This document shows positions 1-8,757 of a stretch of 64,000 nucleotides of DNA, in pieces. Origin of the DNA: Alistipes sp. (lineage in GTDB: Bacteria > Bacteroidota > Bacteroidia > Bacteroidales > Rikenellaceae). A program made the position numbers and the translations under genes. The stretch's first letter is position 1. Every line of letters begins with the position of its first letter. The notes under the pieces are model-generated. The model had not been told where the DNA came from, made no database searches, and worked only from the letters and a program-made list of their open reading frames with translations. The stretch lies in contig JAFTVW010000026.1 of the NCBI GenBank assembly GCA_017465605.1, positions 22,446 through 86,445 on the forward strand, read 5' to 3'.

Positions 1-1076
1 AGATGGACGAGCAGGCGTTGTTTGACTACGCATACGGTTCATTCGTTGTGGAGGCGGCCGACGACTTCGAGTGCGACTACGCTGAGCTTATAGGTACAAC
101 TATCGACAAGGCGGAGGTTGTATTCAACGGCGAGGCATTCGCTATCGACTCATTGCAGAAAGTAAATTCTCAGAAGTTCTGCAAGATATATCCAGATCGC
201 GGTATTGAGGGTGGCGTAACCCGCAAGAGCGAGCCAGAGAAGAAGCAGATTAAATATACAGGTGAGCCCGTTGAGCAGCCAATCGCATACCTTCCCGTAT
301 TTGCAGGAACAAACTGCGACTACGACACAGGCAAGGCATTCGAGCGTGCTGGTGCGAAGGTTACAACAAGCGTATTCTGCGACCTTACAGCTGAGGATAT
401 CTTCGCTTCAATCGAGAAGATGAAGAAGATGATTGACGAGTGTCACATCTTTGTACTCAGTGGAGGTTTCTCAGCAGGTGATGAGCCAGACGGTAGCGGT
501 AAGTTTATCGCCAACGTACTCAACAACAAGATTATCACCGATGCTATCCACGCTTTGCTCGACAGAGGAGGCTTGATTTTGGGTATCTGCAACGGATTCC
601 AAGCATTGGTTAAATCGGGATTGTTGCCTTATGGCCGTTTAGGTCAGGTTGTCAAGGAGTCACCTACACTCTTCCGCAACGATATCAATCGCCACATCTC
701 GCAGATTGTAACTACTCGTGTAGCTACAACCAACTCTCCGTGGTTGGCTTCATTTGAGTTGGGCGAGCAGCACTCAATTGCTGTAAGTCACGGTGAGGGT
801 AAGTTCGTTGTGAGCGACGAGATGGCCGAGGAGTTGTTTGCAAATGGTCAAATCGCATTCCAATATGTATCACCCGATGGAGATGCTACTCTTTGCGCAC
901 CTTACAACCCCAACGGTTCGAGCTTCGGTATCGAGGGTATCATCAGCAAGAGTGGTCAGATTCTCGGTAAGATGGGCCATACGGAGCGTTACGAGGAGAA
1001 TCTCTTCAAGAACATTCACGGCAATAAGCAGCAGAGCATCTTTGCTAACGCTGTAAATTATTTCAAGGGTAAATAA
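1..1076 (+). CDS. purL: Phosphoribosylformylglycinamidine synthase, C-terminal part
   Basis: This is the 3' end of the long, single-chain PurL that converts FGAR to FGAM using glutamine and ATP. The window edge cuts it; the open frame starts at base 3 with no true start in view. The visible 357 residues hold the end of the synthetase part and the class I glutaminase domain from about residue 93. The nucleophile is Cys196 in GICNGFQ, and the His and Glu of the triad are in GHTERYEEN near the C-terminus. The full protein would be about 1,200 residues. It heads a purine operon with purM, purN, purH, purD and folD. Confidence 0.96.
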   Translation, partial: MDEQALFDYAYGSFVVEAADDFECDYAELIGTTIDKAEVVFNGEAFAIDSLQKVNSQKFCKIYPDRGIEGGVTRKSEPEKKQIKYTGEPVEQPIAYLPVFAGTNCDYDTGKAFERAGAKVTTSVFCDLTAEDIFASIEKMKKMIDECHIFVLSGGFSAGDEPDGSGKFIANVLNNKIITDAIHALLDRGGLILGICNGFQALVKSGLLPYGRLGQVVKESPTLFRNDINRHISQIVTTRVATTNSPWLASFELGEQHSIAVSHGEGKFVVSDEMAEELFANGQIAFQYVSPDGDATLCAPYNPNGSSFGIEGIISKSGQILGKMGHTERYEENLFKNIHGNKQQSIFANAVNYFKGK

Positions 1077-1096
1077 CGAAAATTAATCGAAGTCTT

Positions 1097-2065
1097 ATGA
1101 CAACTTTACGTTATATACGCACACTGGCTACCGCGGCACTGCTTGTCGCAGTAGTCGCTTTGTGCGGTTGTACGCGCGACACATCACTTCGCGTACTATA
1201 TTGGAATTTCCAAAACGGAATGTGGGCCGACGAACCCAACAACTATGACAATTTCGTTGAGTGGGTTAAGAAATATGACCCCGACGTATGTATTTGGTGC
1301 GAGGCTCAAACAATCTACGAAAAGGGCACAGACAAAGCTTGCAAACCCGAGGAGCGTTACCTTATAGAGAATTGGGGAGAATTAGCAGCACGTTTTGGCC
1401 ACCAATATTGGGAGAAAGGCGGTCATCGAGACAACTATCCACAGGTAATCACATCGAAACTTCCCATCGAGGTTGTTCAGCAAATCGTGGGTGAGGAGCC
1501 CGACAGCGTGGTAACTCACGGAGCTGGACATTTTCAGGTTGAATTCAATGGCAAGAAGGTTAACATCGTAACTCTACACACTTGGCCTCAGCGACACGCT
1601 TATAGAGCAGAAGACATTGAGGCAAGTCGTGCTGAGAACGGAGGTGACCACTATCGCCGCAAGGAGATGGAGTATATCTGCAAGCACACCATTATCCCCA
1701 ACAAAGATGCTCAAAACGAGATGTGGATTATGGCAGGTGATTTCAATTCACGCACTCGCAAGGATAACCATTTCTACAAGTACAATGAGAATTCAACCGC
1801 ATTTTTGGTTCACGACTACATTTTGGAGAATACTCCTTATGTAGATATTATCGGTGAGCGTTTTGCTGGCGAGTTCCACACCACAACACAAGGCAAATCG
1901 CGTATTGACTTTGTATATTGTACGCAACCTCTTTATGAGCGAATCCTCGATGCTTATGTTGTGTGTGACGAGTACACATCGATAAATGCAACTCGCGACG
2001 AGAAGACAAAATTTTATTTTCCATCGGACCACCTACCTATCTTGGTGGATTTTGAGATGAAGTAG
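1097..2065 (+). CDS. Exported endonuclease/exonuclease/phosphatase family lipoprotein
   Basis: 322 residues. The N-terminus is a lipoprotein-type signal: a basic start, a hydrophobic run and LCGC at about residues 23-26. After it comes a metal-dependent endonuclease/exonuclease/phosphatase (EEP) fold, with YWNFQNG near the start, a metal-binding Glu in CEAQ, the GDFNSR motif in the middle and the terminal SDHLP motif. Such enzymes cleave phosphodiesters or phosphomonoesters; the substrate cannot be read from sequence. The gene starts 20 bases after purL and is followed by purM on the same strand, so it is probably co-transcribed with purine genes although its product acts outside the cytoplasm. 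Confidence 0.85.
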   Translation: MTTLRYIRTLATAALLVAVVALCGCTRDTSLRVLYWNFQNGMWADEPNNYDNFVEWVKKYDPDVCIWCEAQTIYEKGTDKACKPEERYLIENWGELAARFGHQYWEKGGHRDNYPQVITSKLPIEVVQQIVGEEPDSVVTHGAGHFQVEFNGKKVNIVTLHTWPQRHAYRAEDIEASRAENGGDHYRRKEMEYICKHTIIPNKDAQNEMWIMAGDFNSRTRKDNHFYKYNENSTAFLVHDYILENTPYVDIIGERFAGEFHTTTQGKSRIDFVYCTQPLYERILDAYVVCDEYTSINATRDEKTKFYFPSDHLPILVDFEMK

Positions 2066-2109
2066 TGATTACCCTGTAAATTAGGAATAAAACAATAATA
2101 TTAAAGTAT

Positions 2110-3138
2110 ATGGCAAAAAGTTATGAAAATGCCGGTGTAAATCTTGAAGCCGGCTACGAAGTGGTTCGCAGAATCAAATCGCACGTAGCATCAACCTCTC
2201 GCCCCGGTGTGATGGGTAACATTGGTGCTTTCGGAGGTATGTTCGACTTGGCATCACTCGGATACAAGCAGCCAATCCTCGTGAGTGGCACCGATGGTGT
2301 GGGTACTAAGCTCAAACTCGCTTTCGAGATGGACAAGCACGACACAATCGGTATCGACGCTGTGGCAATGTGTGTAAACGATGTATTGGCACAGGGTGCT
2401 GAACCTTTGTTCTTCTTGGACTATGTAGCAGTTGGACACAACGAACCCACAAAGATTGAGGCTATCGTGGCAAGTGTTGCAGAGGGTTGCCGTCAGTCGG
2501 GTTGCGCCTTGATTGGTGGCGAGACAGCCGAGATGCCCGGAATGTATGGCGGTGGCGAGTATGACATTGCAGGTTTCACTTGCGGTGTTGTTGAGCGCGA
2601 GAAACTTATTGATGGCTCGAAGGTAAAGGTTGGAGATGTCTTGGTTGGAATAGCATCGAGCGGTGTACACTCAAACGGATTTAGCCTTGTGCGCAAGGTT
2701 GTAAGCGACAACAATTTCGACCTTCACCAGCCACACACCGATTTGGATAGCGAAAAGCCATTGGGCGAAGTATTGCTCACACCAACTCGCATCTACGTTA
2801 AGCAGGTTTTGGAGGTAGTTCGCAACTGCGACGTTCACGGAATCAGCCACATCACAGGTGGTGGTTTCGACGAGAATATCCCTCGTATCTTGCGCGACGG
2901 TCAGGGTGTAGAGATTACTGAGGGTAGCTGGGAGATTTTGCCCGTATTCAACTTCTTGGAGAAGCACGGTGGAATTGCTCACCGCGAGATGTTCAACATC
3001 TTCAATATGGGTATCGGTATGGTCATCGCTCTCGATGCTTCGGAGGCAGAGAAGGCCATTGAGATTCTTACGGCTAACGGAGAGAAGGCATCTATCATCG
3101 GTCGCATCGTAGAGGGTGAAGGTGTAACAATCAAATAA
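2110..3138 (+). CDS. purM: Phosphoribosylformylglycinamidine cyclo-ligase (AIR synthetase)
   Basis: 342 residues, usual for PurM, which closes the imidazole ring by converting FGAM to AIR with ATP. Visible motifs are the nucleotide-binding [12 protein letters not shown] near residues 60-72, [12 protein letters not shown] around 135-150 and the C-terminal [13 protein letters not shown]. It lies 44 bases after the EEP gene and 8 bases before purN, in a run of purine genes. No insertion or deletion is apparent. Confidence 0.97.
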   Translation: MAKSYENAGVNLEAGYEVVRRIKSHVASTSRPGVMGNIGAFGGMFDLASLGYKQPILVSGTDGVGTKLKLAFEMDKHDTIGIDAVAMCVNDVLAQGAEPLFFLDYVAVGHNEPTKIEAIVASVAEGCRQSGCALIGGETAEMPGMYGGGEYDIAGFTCGVVEREKLIDGSKVKVGDVLVGIASSGVHSNGFSLVRKVVSDNNFDLHQPHTDLDSEKPLGEVLLTPTRIYVKQVLEVVRNCDVHGISHITGGGFDENIPRILRDGQGVEITEGSWEILPVFNFLEKHGGIAHREMFNIFNMGIGMVIALDASEAEKAIEILTANGEKASIIGRIVEGEGVTIK

Positions 3139-3146
3139 TTGTTTTA

Positions 3147-3716
3147 GTGGCAGGAAAGCATAAAATAGCAATCTTTGCAAGCGGCACAGGCTCAAACTTC
3201 GAGGCAATAGCCAAAGCGGCAATCGGTGGCAGAATCGATGCCGAGGTGGCCTTGCTCGTATCGGATAGGCCATCGGCCAGAGTGTGCGAGGTGGCAAAAG
3301 AGCTTGGAATCGAAACTTTTGCTTTTTGCGCAAAGGATTACGACTCTAAGCAGGAGTACGAGGCAGCGATTGTCGAAAGATGCCAGATGGCAGAGGTGGA
3401 GCTTATATGCCTTGCTGGATATATGCGACTGGTGGGGGAGACCTTGCTCAGTGCATACGAAGGCAAGATAATAAATATCCACCCGTCGCTACTACCTGCT
3501 TTCAAAGGGAAAGATGCCATAAAACAAGCTTTTAATTACGGAGTGAAGGTCTTTGGTGTAACGATTCACTATGTGGATATGTCGCTTGACGGAGGGCAAA
3601 TAATTGCTCAACAAGCATTCAACTACAATGGTTATGACATCAATGAATTGGAGACAATGTTTCACGCCGTAGAACATACCTTATATATTAACACAATTAG
3701 AGAAATATTAAAATAG
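3147..3716 (+). CDS. purN: Phosphoribosylglycinamide formyltransferase, folate-dependent
   Basis: 189 residues. PurN transfers formyl from 10-formyl-THF to GAR. The glycine-rich start ASGTGSNFEAI binds the ribose phosphate. The catalytic Asn-His pair is in IINIHPSLLPAFKG and the catalytic Asp in DMSLDGGQII. The start is a GTG 8 bases after the purM stop; no upstream ATG keeps the full N-terminus. A second, formate-dependent enzyme for the same step, purT, is encoded at 8758-9948. Confidence 0.95.
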   Translation: MAGKHKIAIFASGTGSNFEAIAKAAIGGRIDAEVALLVSDRPSARVCEVAKELGIETFAFCAKDYDSKQEYEAAIVERCQMAEVELICLAGYMRLVGETLLSAYEGKIINIHPSLLPAFKGKDAIKQAFNYGVKVFGVTIHYVDMSLDGGQIIAQQAFNYNGYDINELETMFHAVEHTLYINTIREILK

Positions 3717-3727
3717 ACTCAAATATT

Positions 3728-5257
3728 ATGAGAGCATTAGTAAGTGTCAGCGATAAGACAGGCGTTGTGGAGTTTGCACAACAGTTGCGTTCTTTGGGCT
3801 GGGAAATTATTGCCACAGGAGGCACAATGAAACTTCTACGCGACAACGGTGTAGATGTTATCAACATTAGCGATGTTACGGGATTCCCCGAAATTTGTGA
3901 TGGCCGAGTAAAGACTCTCCACCCAAAAGTTCACGGTGGCTTGTTGGCTCGTCGTGACGATGAGAGTCATCTCAAAGCACTTAAAGATAACGCAATCGAG
4001 TTTATCGATATGGTTTGCGTAAACCTCTATCCTTTCCGTCAGACCATCGCAAAACCCGATGTTACAATGGAAGATGCTATCGAGAATATCGATATCGGCG
4101 GTCCATCAATGTTGCGTAGTGCAGCTAAGAACTATAAAGACGTAACAGTTGTGTGCAACCCTGAGAACTACGCAAAGATTATCGAAGAGATTAAGGCTAA
4201 TGGTAACACAACCGTTGAGACTCGTTTGCAGCTCTCGGCTGAGGCTTATACACACACTGCCGAATACGACTCGATGATTGCAACTTATATGCGTAAGGCC
4301 GCTGGCTTGAACGAGAAGCTCTTCTTGGAGTTTGATTTGGTACAGGGACTCCGTTATGGCGAGAATCCTCACCAGCAGGCTAAGTTCTACGGTAGCGCAG
4401 AGGCAGGTGCATACTCATTGGCCAACGCTAAGCAGCTTAATGGCAAGGAGTTGTCGTACAACAACATTCAAGATGCTAATGCAGCATTGTGCATCGTGCG
4501 TGAGTTTGACGAGCCTTTCTGCGTTGGTTTGAAGCATATGAATCCTTGCGGTGCTGCAATCGGTAGCGACGTGGTTGATGCTTGGACTAAGGCATACGAG
4601 GCCGATAAGGTTAGTATCTTTGGTGGTATCGTAGCTGTAAACCGCGAGGTAAATCGCGAGGTAGCCGAGTTGATGAAGCCTATCTTCTTGGAGATTATTA
4701 TGGCTCCTTCGTTCTCAGAGGAGGCATTGGAGGTACTCTCAACAAAAAAGAACTTGCGACTCTTGCAGGTAGATATGACTAAGGACGAGAGCGTTGTTAA
4801 CCAGTATGTAAGCGTTAACGGAGGTTTGCTCGTTCAGGATTTGGACAAGAAGACCGCAGAGGTTACAGCCGAGATGTGTGTAACCGAAACTAAGCCATCG
4901 GCTGAGCAGGTTACTGACCTTAACTTCGGTTGGAGAATTGTTAAGCACGTCAAGTCAAATGCAATCGTTGTTGTTAAGGACGGTCACACAGTAGGCGTTG
5001 GTGCTGGTCAGATGAACCGCGTAGGCTCGGCTGAGATTGCATTGAAGCAGGCTCAGGCAGCAGGCTTTACCGAGGGTTTGGTATTGGCATCAGACGGTTT
5101 CTTCCCATTCGACGACACAGTTACATTGGCTTCGCAGTATGGCGTAACGGCTATCGTTCAGCCCGGTGGAAGTGTTCGCGACGAGGACTCTGTAAAGAAG
5201 GCCAACGAGTGCGGTATTGCAATGGTATGTACAGGAATGCGTCACTTTAAGCACTAA
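3728..5257 (+). CDS. purH: Bifunctional AICAR transformylase/IMP cyclohydrolase
   Basis: 509 residues, usual for PurH, which catalyses the last two steps to IMP. The N-terminal MGS-like cyclohydrolase domain (about 1-140) shows SVSDKTG and KTLHPKVHGG. The AICAR transformylase domain follows, with RYGENPHQ and KHMNPCGAA. It starts 11 bases after purN and ends 6 bases before purD, consistent with co-translation in the purine operon. Confidence 0.97.
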   Translation: MRALVSVSDKTGVVEFAQQLRSLGWEIIATGGTMKLLRDNGVDVINISDVTGFPEICDGRVKTLHPKVHGGLLARRDDESHLKALKDNAIEFIDMVCVNLYPFRQTIAKPDVTMEDAIENIDIGGPSMLRSAAKNYKDVTVVCNPENYAKIIEEIKANGNTTVETRLQLSAEAYTHTAEYDSMIATYMRKAAGLNEKLFLEFDLVQGLRYGENPHQQAKFYGSAEAGAYSLANAKQLNGKELSYNNIQDANAALCIVREFDEPFCVGLKHMNPCGAAIGSDVVDAWTKAYEADKVSIFGGIVAVNREVNREVAELMKPIFLEIIMAPSFSEEALEVLSTKKNLRLLQVDMTKDESVVNQYVSVNGGLLVQDLDKKTAEVTAEMCVTETKPSAEQVTDLNFGWRIVKHVKSNAIVVVKDGHTVGVGAGQMNRVGSAEIALKQAQAAGFTEGLVLASDGFFPFDDTVTLASQYGVTAIVQPGGSVRDEDSVKKANECGIAMVCTGMRHFKH

Positions 5258-5263
5258 ACCGAG

Positions 5264-6511
5264 ATGAAAGTATTGGTAGTAGGTTCGGGTGGTCGCTGTC
5301 ACGCCATTGTGGAGGCTCTCAGCAAATCACCCCAAGTAGATAAGATTTTTTGCGCACCCGGCAATGCAGGTATCGCTGCACTTGCCGAGTGTGTGGCAAT
5401 CAAAGAGACGAAGGTTGATGAGTTGTGTGAGTTCGCCAAACAAAATGGAGTGGAGCTCACCGTAGTAGGACCAGAAGTAGCACTTGAAGCAGGTATAGCT
5501 GACACATTCAAACTGAATGGGTTACGAATCTTTGGTCCAAGCAAGGCTGCTGCTCGCGTAGAGACCAGCAAGGAGTTTGCAAAGGAGCTTATGCAGAAGT
5601 ATGAAGTTCCCACTGCTGCATTCCGCACATTCACCGATTTCGACGAGGCTATGGCATACGTTAAGGCTGGCTCGTTGCCAACAGTTTTGAAATACGACGG
5701 TTTGGCTGCTGGTAAAGGTGTGGTAATTGCCGAGACATTGGAGCAGGCTGAGGAGGCTTTGCGAGATATGCTTTTGGACGAGAAGTTTGGTCAAGGTAAG
5801 GTTGTTATCGAGGAGTGGTTGGAAGGCCCAGAGTTTTCGCTTTTGTGTTTTGTGAACGGCAAGGAGGTATATCCTATGCCCGTATCGCAAGACCACAAAC
5901 GCGCATACGATGGTGACGAAGGCCCCAACACAGGCGGTATGGGCGCATACACAGAGTTACCATTTATCACCGATGAGGATTTGGATTATGCGATGGAGAA
6001 TATTATGCGTCGCACTGCATCGGCTATGGTCGAGGAAGGTTGCCCATTCTGCGGTGTATTGTATGGCGGACTGATGAAGACAAAGCAGGGTATTAAGGTT
6101 ATTGAGTTTAACGCTCGCTTTGGAGACCCCGAAACCGAAGTTATCCTTCCACGAATGACAAGCGACATTTGCCAAGTATTCTGCGATGTAGCCGATGGCA
6201 AGACTCCTACAATCGAGTGGAACGATATGGCCACACTCGGCATCGTTCTGGCATCGAAGGGTTACCCCGGAAGCTACGAGAAGGGTTATGTAATCGAAGG
6301 AACAGAGGAGGTTGATGGCTCAATTTACCATATGGGCACTGCACTTAAAGATGGTAAATATGTCACTTCGGGTGGTCGCGTGATGATTGTAGTATGTCAA
6401 GCTCCCACACTTCGTGAGGCACAGCAGAAGGCGGCTGCGGAGGTTGCAAAGATTAAGTGCGACAACCTTTTCCACCGCAATGACATTGGAGATAAAGCAT
6501 TCAAATTTTAA
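5264..6511 (+). CDS. purD: Phosphoribosylamine-glycine ligase (GAR synthetase)
   Basis: 415 residues. PurD is an ATP-grasp ligase joining phosphoribosylamine and glycine. Visible are the N-terminal Rossmann-like glycine loop, LKYDGLAAGKGVVIA of the ATP-grasp B domain, QDHKRAYDGDEGPNTGGMGAY and FNARFGDPETE. The N-terminal loop reads GSGGRCHA where most PurD proteins have GGREHA, so a usually conserved Glu is Cys here; the rest looks intact. It lies 6 bases after purH and 14 before folD. Confidence 0.96.
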   Translation: MKVLVVGSGGRCHAIVEALSKSPQVDKIFCAPGNAGIAALAECVAIKETKVDELCEFAKQNGVELTVVGPEVALEAGIADTFKLNGLRIFGPSKAAARVETSKEFAKELMQKYEVPTAAFRTFTDFDEAMAYVKAGSLPTVLKYDGLAAGKGVVIAETLEQAEEALRDMLLDEKFGQGKVVIEEWLEGPEFSLLCFVNGKEVYPMPVSQDHKRAYDGDEGPNTGGMGAYTELPFITDEDLDYAMENIMRRTASAMVEEGCPFCGVLYGGLMKTKQGIKVIEFNARFGDPETEVILPRMTSDICQVFCDVADGKTPTIEWNDMATLGIVLASKGYPGSYEKGYVIEGTEEVDGSIYHMGTALKDGKYVTSGGRVMIVVCQAPTLREAQQKAAAEVAKIKCDNLFHRNDIGDKAFKF

Positions 6512-6525
6512 TACACAATAAAACG

Positions 6526-7377
6526 ATGATTATAAACGGAAAAGAGTTAGCCCTATCACTAAAACAGGAGATGGCTGCCAATGTAGCCACATTCACCGAG
6601 AAATATGGTCGTGTACCTCACTTGGTTGTGATTTTGGTAGGCGAGGACCCAGGTAGCGTATCGTATGTGACGGGTAAAGCAAAAGCATCGGAGGAGGTTG
6701 GTTTGAAGAATACCACAATCCGCAAGCCCGACACAATCAGCGAGGAGGAACTTTTGGGTATTATCGATGAGCTAAACGCAGATGACTCGGTTGACGGCAT
6801 CTTGGTACAGTTGCCATTGCCAAAGCACATTGACTCAGACAAGGTTATCGCAGCTATCAAGGCTGAGAAGGATGTCGATGGCTTCCACCCTATGAATGTG
6901 GCAAATTTGTGGCTCAAACAGCCCTGCACATTGCCCTGCACACCAAAGGGAATTATCAAACTATTGAAGCGTGCAAACGTGGAGATTGCAGGTAAGGAGG
7001 TTGTAGTAATCGGCCGCAGCAACATTGTTGGATTGCCCGTATCGAAGCTTCTTCTTAATGAGAACGCAACAGTTACTATCGCACATAGCCGCACAAAGAA
7101 TTTGGCAGAGGTCACACGCCGCGCCGATATTTTGGTTGTAGCAATTGGCCGTCCTAAGTTTGTAACAGCCGATATGGTTAAGGAGGGTGCTGTGGTGATT
7201 GACGTGGGTGTTAATCGTGACCCCGAGACTAAGAAGTTGTGTGGTGACGTTGATTTCGCTGCAATCGAGCCAAAGGCAGCAGCTATTACTCCCGTTCCAG
7301 GTGGAGTAGGCCCTATGACTATCACCTGCCTTATGGAAAACACCATCGAGTGCTTCTTGCGCAAGATGGAGAAATAG
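6526..7377 (+). CDS. folD: Methylenetetrahydrofolate dehydrogenase/cyclohydrolase
   Basis: 283 residues. FolD makes 10-formyl-THF, the formyl donor used by PurN and PurH just upstream, which explains its place at the end of this operon. The catalytic Tyr and Lys lie in SYVTGKAKASEEVG, the folate loop in QLPLPKHI and KDVDGFHPMNV, and the NADP site in GRSNIVGLPVSKLL. The C-terminal PVPGGVGPMT is also present. A strong intrinsic terminator follows about 60 bases downstream. Confidence 0.96.
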   Translation: MIINGKELALSLKQEMAANVATFTEKYGRVPHLVVILVGEDPGSVSYVTGKAKASEEVGLKNTTIRKPDTISEEELLGIIDELNADDSVDGILVQLPLPKHIDSDKVIAAIKAEKDVDGFHPMNVANLWLKQPCTLPCTPKGIIKLLKRANVEIAGKEVVVIGRSNIVGLPVSKLLLNENATVTIAHSRTKNLAEVTRRADILVVAIGRPKFVTADMVKEGAVVIDVGVNRDPETKKLCGDVDFAAIEPKAAAITPVPGGVGPMTITCLMENTIECFLRKMEK

Positions 7378-7387
7378 GGGAGAGAGA

Positions 7388-7411
7388 ATTCAAAATTCAA
7401 AATTCAAAATT
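7388..7411. repeat. Short tandem repeat, 7-base unit
   Basis: Three exact copies of attcaaa followed by a partial fourth, between the folD stop and its terminator. It lies in non-coding sequence; no function is visible. Confidence 0.8.
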
Positions 7412-7436
7412 GAATATTAGAATTAGAATACATACA

Positions 7437-7473
7437 AACCTGTCTGTTCACAAGAATAGACAGGTTATTTTTT
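7437..7473 (+). terminator. Intrinsic terminator of the purine operon
   Basis: A 13-base-pair stem (left arm 7437-7449, right arm 7454-7466, one G-T pair) with loop ACAA, followed within two bases by six T residues. It sits 60 bases after folD and should end the purL-folD transcript. Confidence 0.9.
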
Positions 7474-7555
7474 GTATTGAATTGTAAAATTTATCATCTG
7501 GTGTAATTTTCATACCACTAACTGCGACTAATAGGGCAAACAAACAAAAATAGAG

Positions 7556-8032
7556 ATGAAAACCCAAACAAAAGAACAGTTATTTTTGGACATAGTACAC
7601 GCCAATCGAAATATTATATACAAAGTGTGCTACATATACGCTCCAAAAGGAATGATAGAAGATTACTATCAAGAGGTATTGTGCAACTTATGGCAAAGTT
7701 TCGACAAATTTGAAGGCCGAAGTAAATATTCTACTTGGATATATAGAATTGCTCTTTACACCTGTATATCATATATCCGCCGCAAACGACCTGCAACTAT
7801 ATCATTGTCTTTTGATATTTCCAACAACGAGGATTCTGCCTTAAAAGAACAGTTAGACGAGTTGCACTCTATAATAAATCGATTGTGTCATATTGACAGA
7901 GCTTTGATAATATTATGGCTTGACGGATACTCCTACGAAGATATGGCCGAAGTTACAGGACTTACAGAATCGAATGTTGCAGTGAAACTTATGCGCGCTA
8001 AGAATAAAATCAAAAAAATGTTTAACGCTTAA
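7556..8032 (+). CDS. ECF-type RNA polymerase sigma factor
   Basis: 158 residues. Region 2 runs from about residue 10 to 75, with YYQEVLCNLWQSFDKF and STWIYRIALYTCISYIRR. Region 4 is the C-terminal 50 residues, with the helix-turn-helix GYSYEDMAEVTGLTESNVAVKLMRAK. It should direct RNA polymerase to a small regulon. The next gene, 13 bases downstream, encodes a membrane protein that may hold it inactive. No ordinary TAnnTTTG box is obvious upstream, which would fit self-recognition, but I cannot define its motif. Confidence 0.92.
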   Translation: MKTQTKEQLFLDIVHANRNIIYKVCYIYAPKGMIEDYYQEVLCNLWQSFDKFEGRSKYSTWIYRIALYTCISYIRRKRPATISLSFDISNNEDSALKEQLDELHSIINRLCHIDRALIILWLDGYSYEDMAEVTGLTESNVAVKLMRAKNKIKKMFNA

Positions 8033-8045
8033 AACTATTACAATT

Positions 8046-8627
8046 ATGGAACTTGAACAATTGAAACAATCTTGGGACAAACTTTCAGAGCGTCTTGAAC
8101 GTGAAGAAGTACTTCGCCGACAAGAGCTAAAAATCGTAATGGAGGGCAAGGTATCTTCGTATGTAAACAAAGTAAAGCTTAACCAATGCTTAGGTTGGAT
8201 AGTACTCGTATGCTCTATTGGATTACTATTTGTTAGGAATATTCACACCGACCCATTTGGTTGGATTGTGATTGGGACAGTAGTGGTTATGGATATATTT
8301 CTATTCAGCCCAATGTATCGCATATTGCTCCGCCTATCAAAATTCGATGCCAACATTATGCAACAGGAACAGATGATTCTGGAATATGAACAAAAATATG
8401 TTAGCAGAAGTATCGTTGTGGCTTGTTTTATTGCTCTGCTATTTGCATATGTCATTATTGAGGCATTGGTTAGAAATGCTGTACTAACGTCAAATTGGTG
8501 GCTATGGGTAATTCTTACAATTATCGGCTCAGCCATTTTAGGAGGTTGGAGATATACGGTTGAAAGAGAGCGCATTTCTGAAATAAAACAGCGAATTATC
8601 GCTTTGAAACAATTTGAAGAAGAGTAG
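8046..8627 (+). CDS. Four-helix membrane protein, putative anti-sigma partner
   Basis: 193 residues. Residues 1-40 are highly charged and probably coiled coil (LEQLKQSWDKLSERLEREEVLRRQELK). Four hydrophobic segments follow, at roughly 50-70, 75-95, 120-142 and 148-168, and the C-terminus is charged. No zinc-binding anti-sigma (ZAS) motif and no FecR domain is visible. The start 13 bases after an ECF sigma gene is the only basis for the suggested role, by analogy with the usual sigma/anti-sigma gene order. Confidence 0.6.
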   Translation: MELEQLKQSWDKLSERLEREEVLRRQELKIVMEGKVSSYVNKVKLNQCLGWIVLVCSIGLLFVRNIHTDPFGWIVIGTVVVMDIFLFSPMYRILLRLSKFDANIMQQEQMILEYEQKYVSRSIVVACFIALLFAYVIIEALVRNAVLTSNWWLWVILTIIGSAILGGWRYTVERERISEIKQRIIALKQFEEE

Positions 8628-8639
8628 GCCAACAATAGT

Positions 8640-8672
8640 AAAGGGAGTTCGCAAAAAATGTGAACTCCCTTT
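8640..8672. terminator. Hairpin between convergent genes
   Basis: An 11-base-pair perfect inverted repeat, AAAGGGAGTTC (8640-8650) with GAACTCCCTTT (8662-8672), lies between the sigma operon on + and purT on -. T-tracts are poor on both sides, so termination may be partly factor-dependent. Confidence 0.6.
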
Positions 8673-8718
8673 GCCATATGCATTTGGCATCACTACCACA
8701 CTATTCTCACCAACCAAT

Positions 8719-8756
8719 GAAGTTGCCTAAAAATTCCTCTTTTTATGCAACTTCTA
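8719..8756. repeat. Short relative of the palindromic repeat at 63860-63983
   Basis: Bases 8725-8756 match 63952-63983 at 28 of 32 positions by eye. The segment is itself a small inverted repeat, GAAGTTGC (8719-8726) with GCAACTTC (8747-8754). It begins one base after the purT stop codon. It looks like an internally deleted copy of the larger element. Confidence 0.6.
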
Positions 8757-8757
8757 C

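Noticed and set aside
2671-3333. 220-codon open frame on the minus strand opposite purM/purN
   Set aside because: It lies fully antisense to two well-supported purine genes, and its composition is typical of a shadow frame.
6618-7400. 260-codon open frame on the minus strand opposite folD
   Set aside because: Antisense to folD, with no recognisable domain and Ser/Thr/Arg-rich shadow composition.
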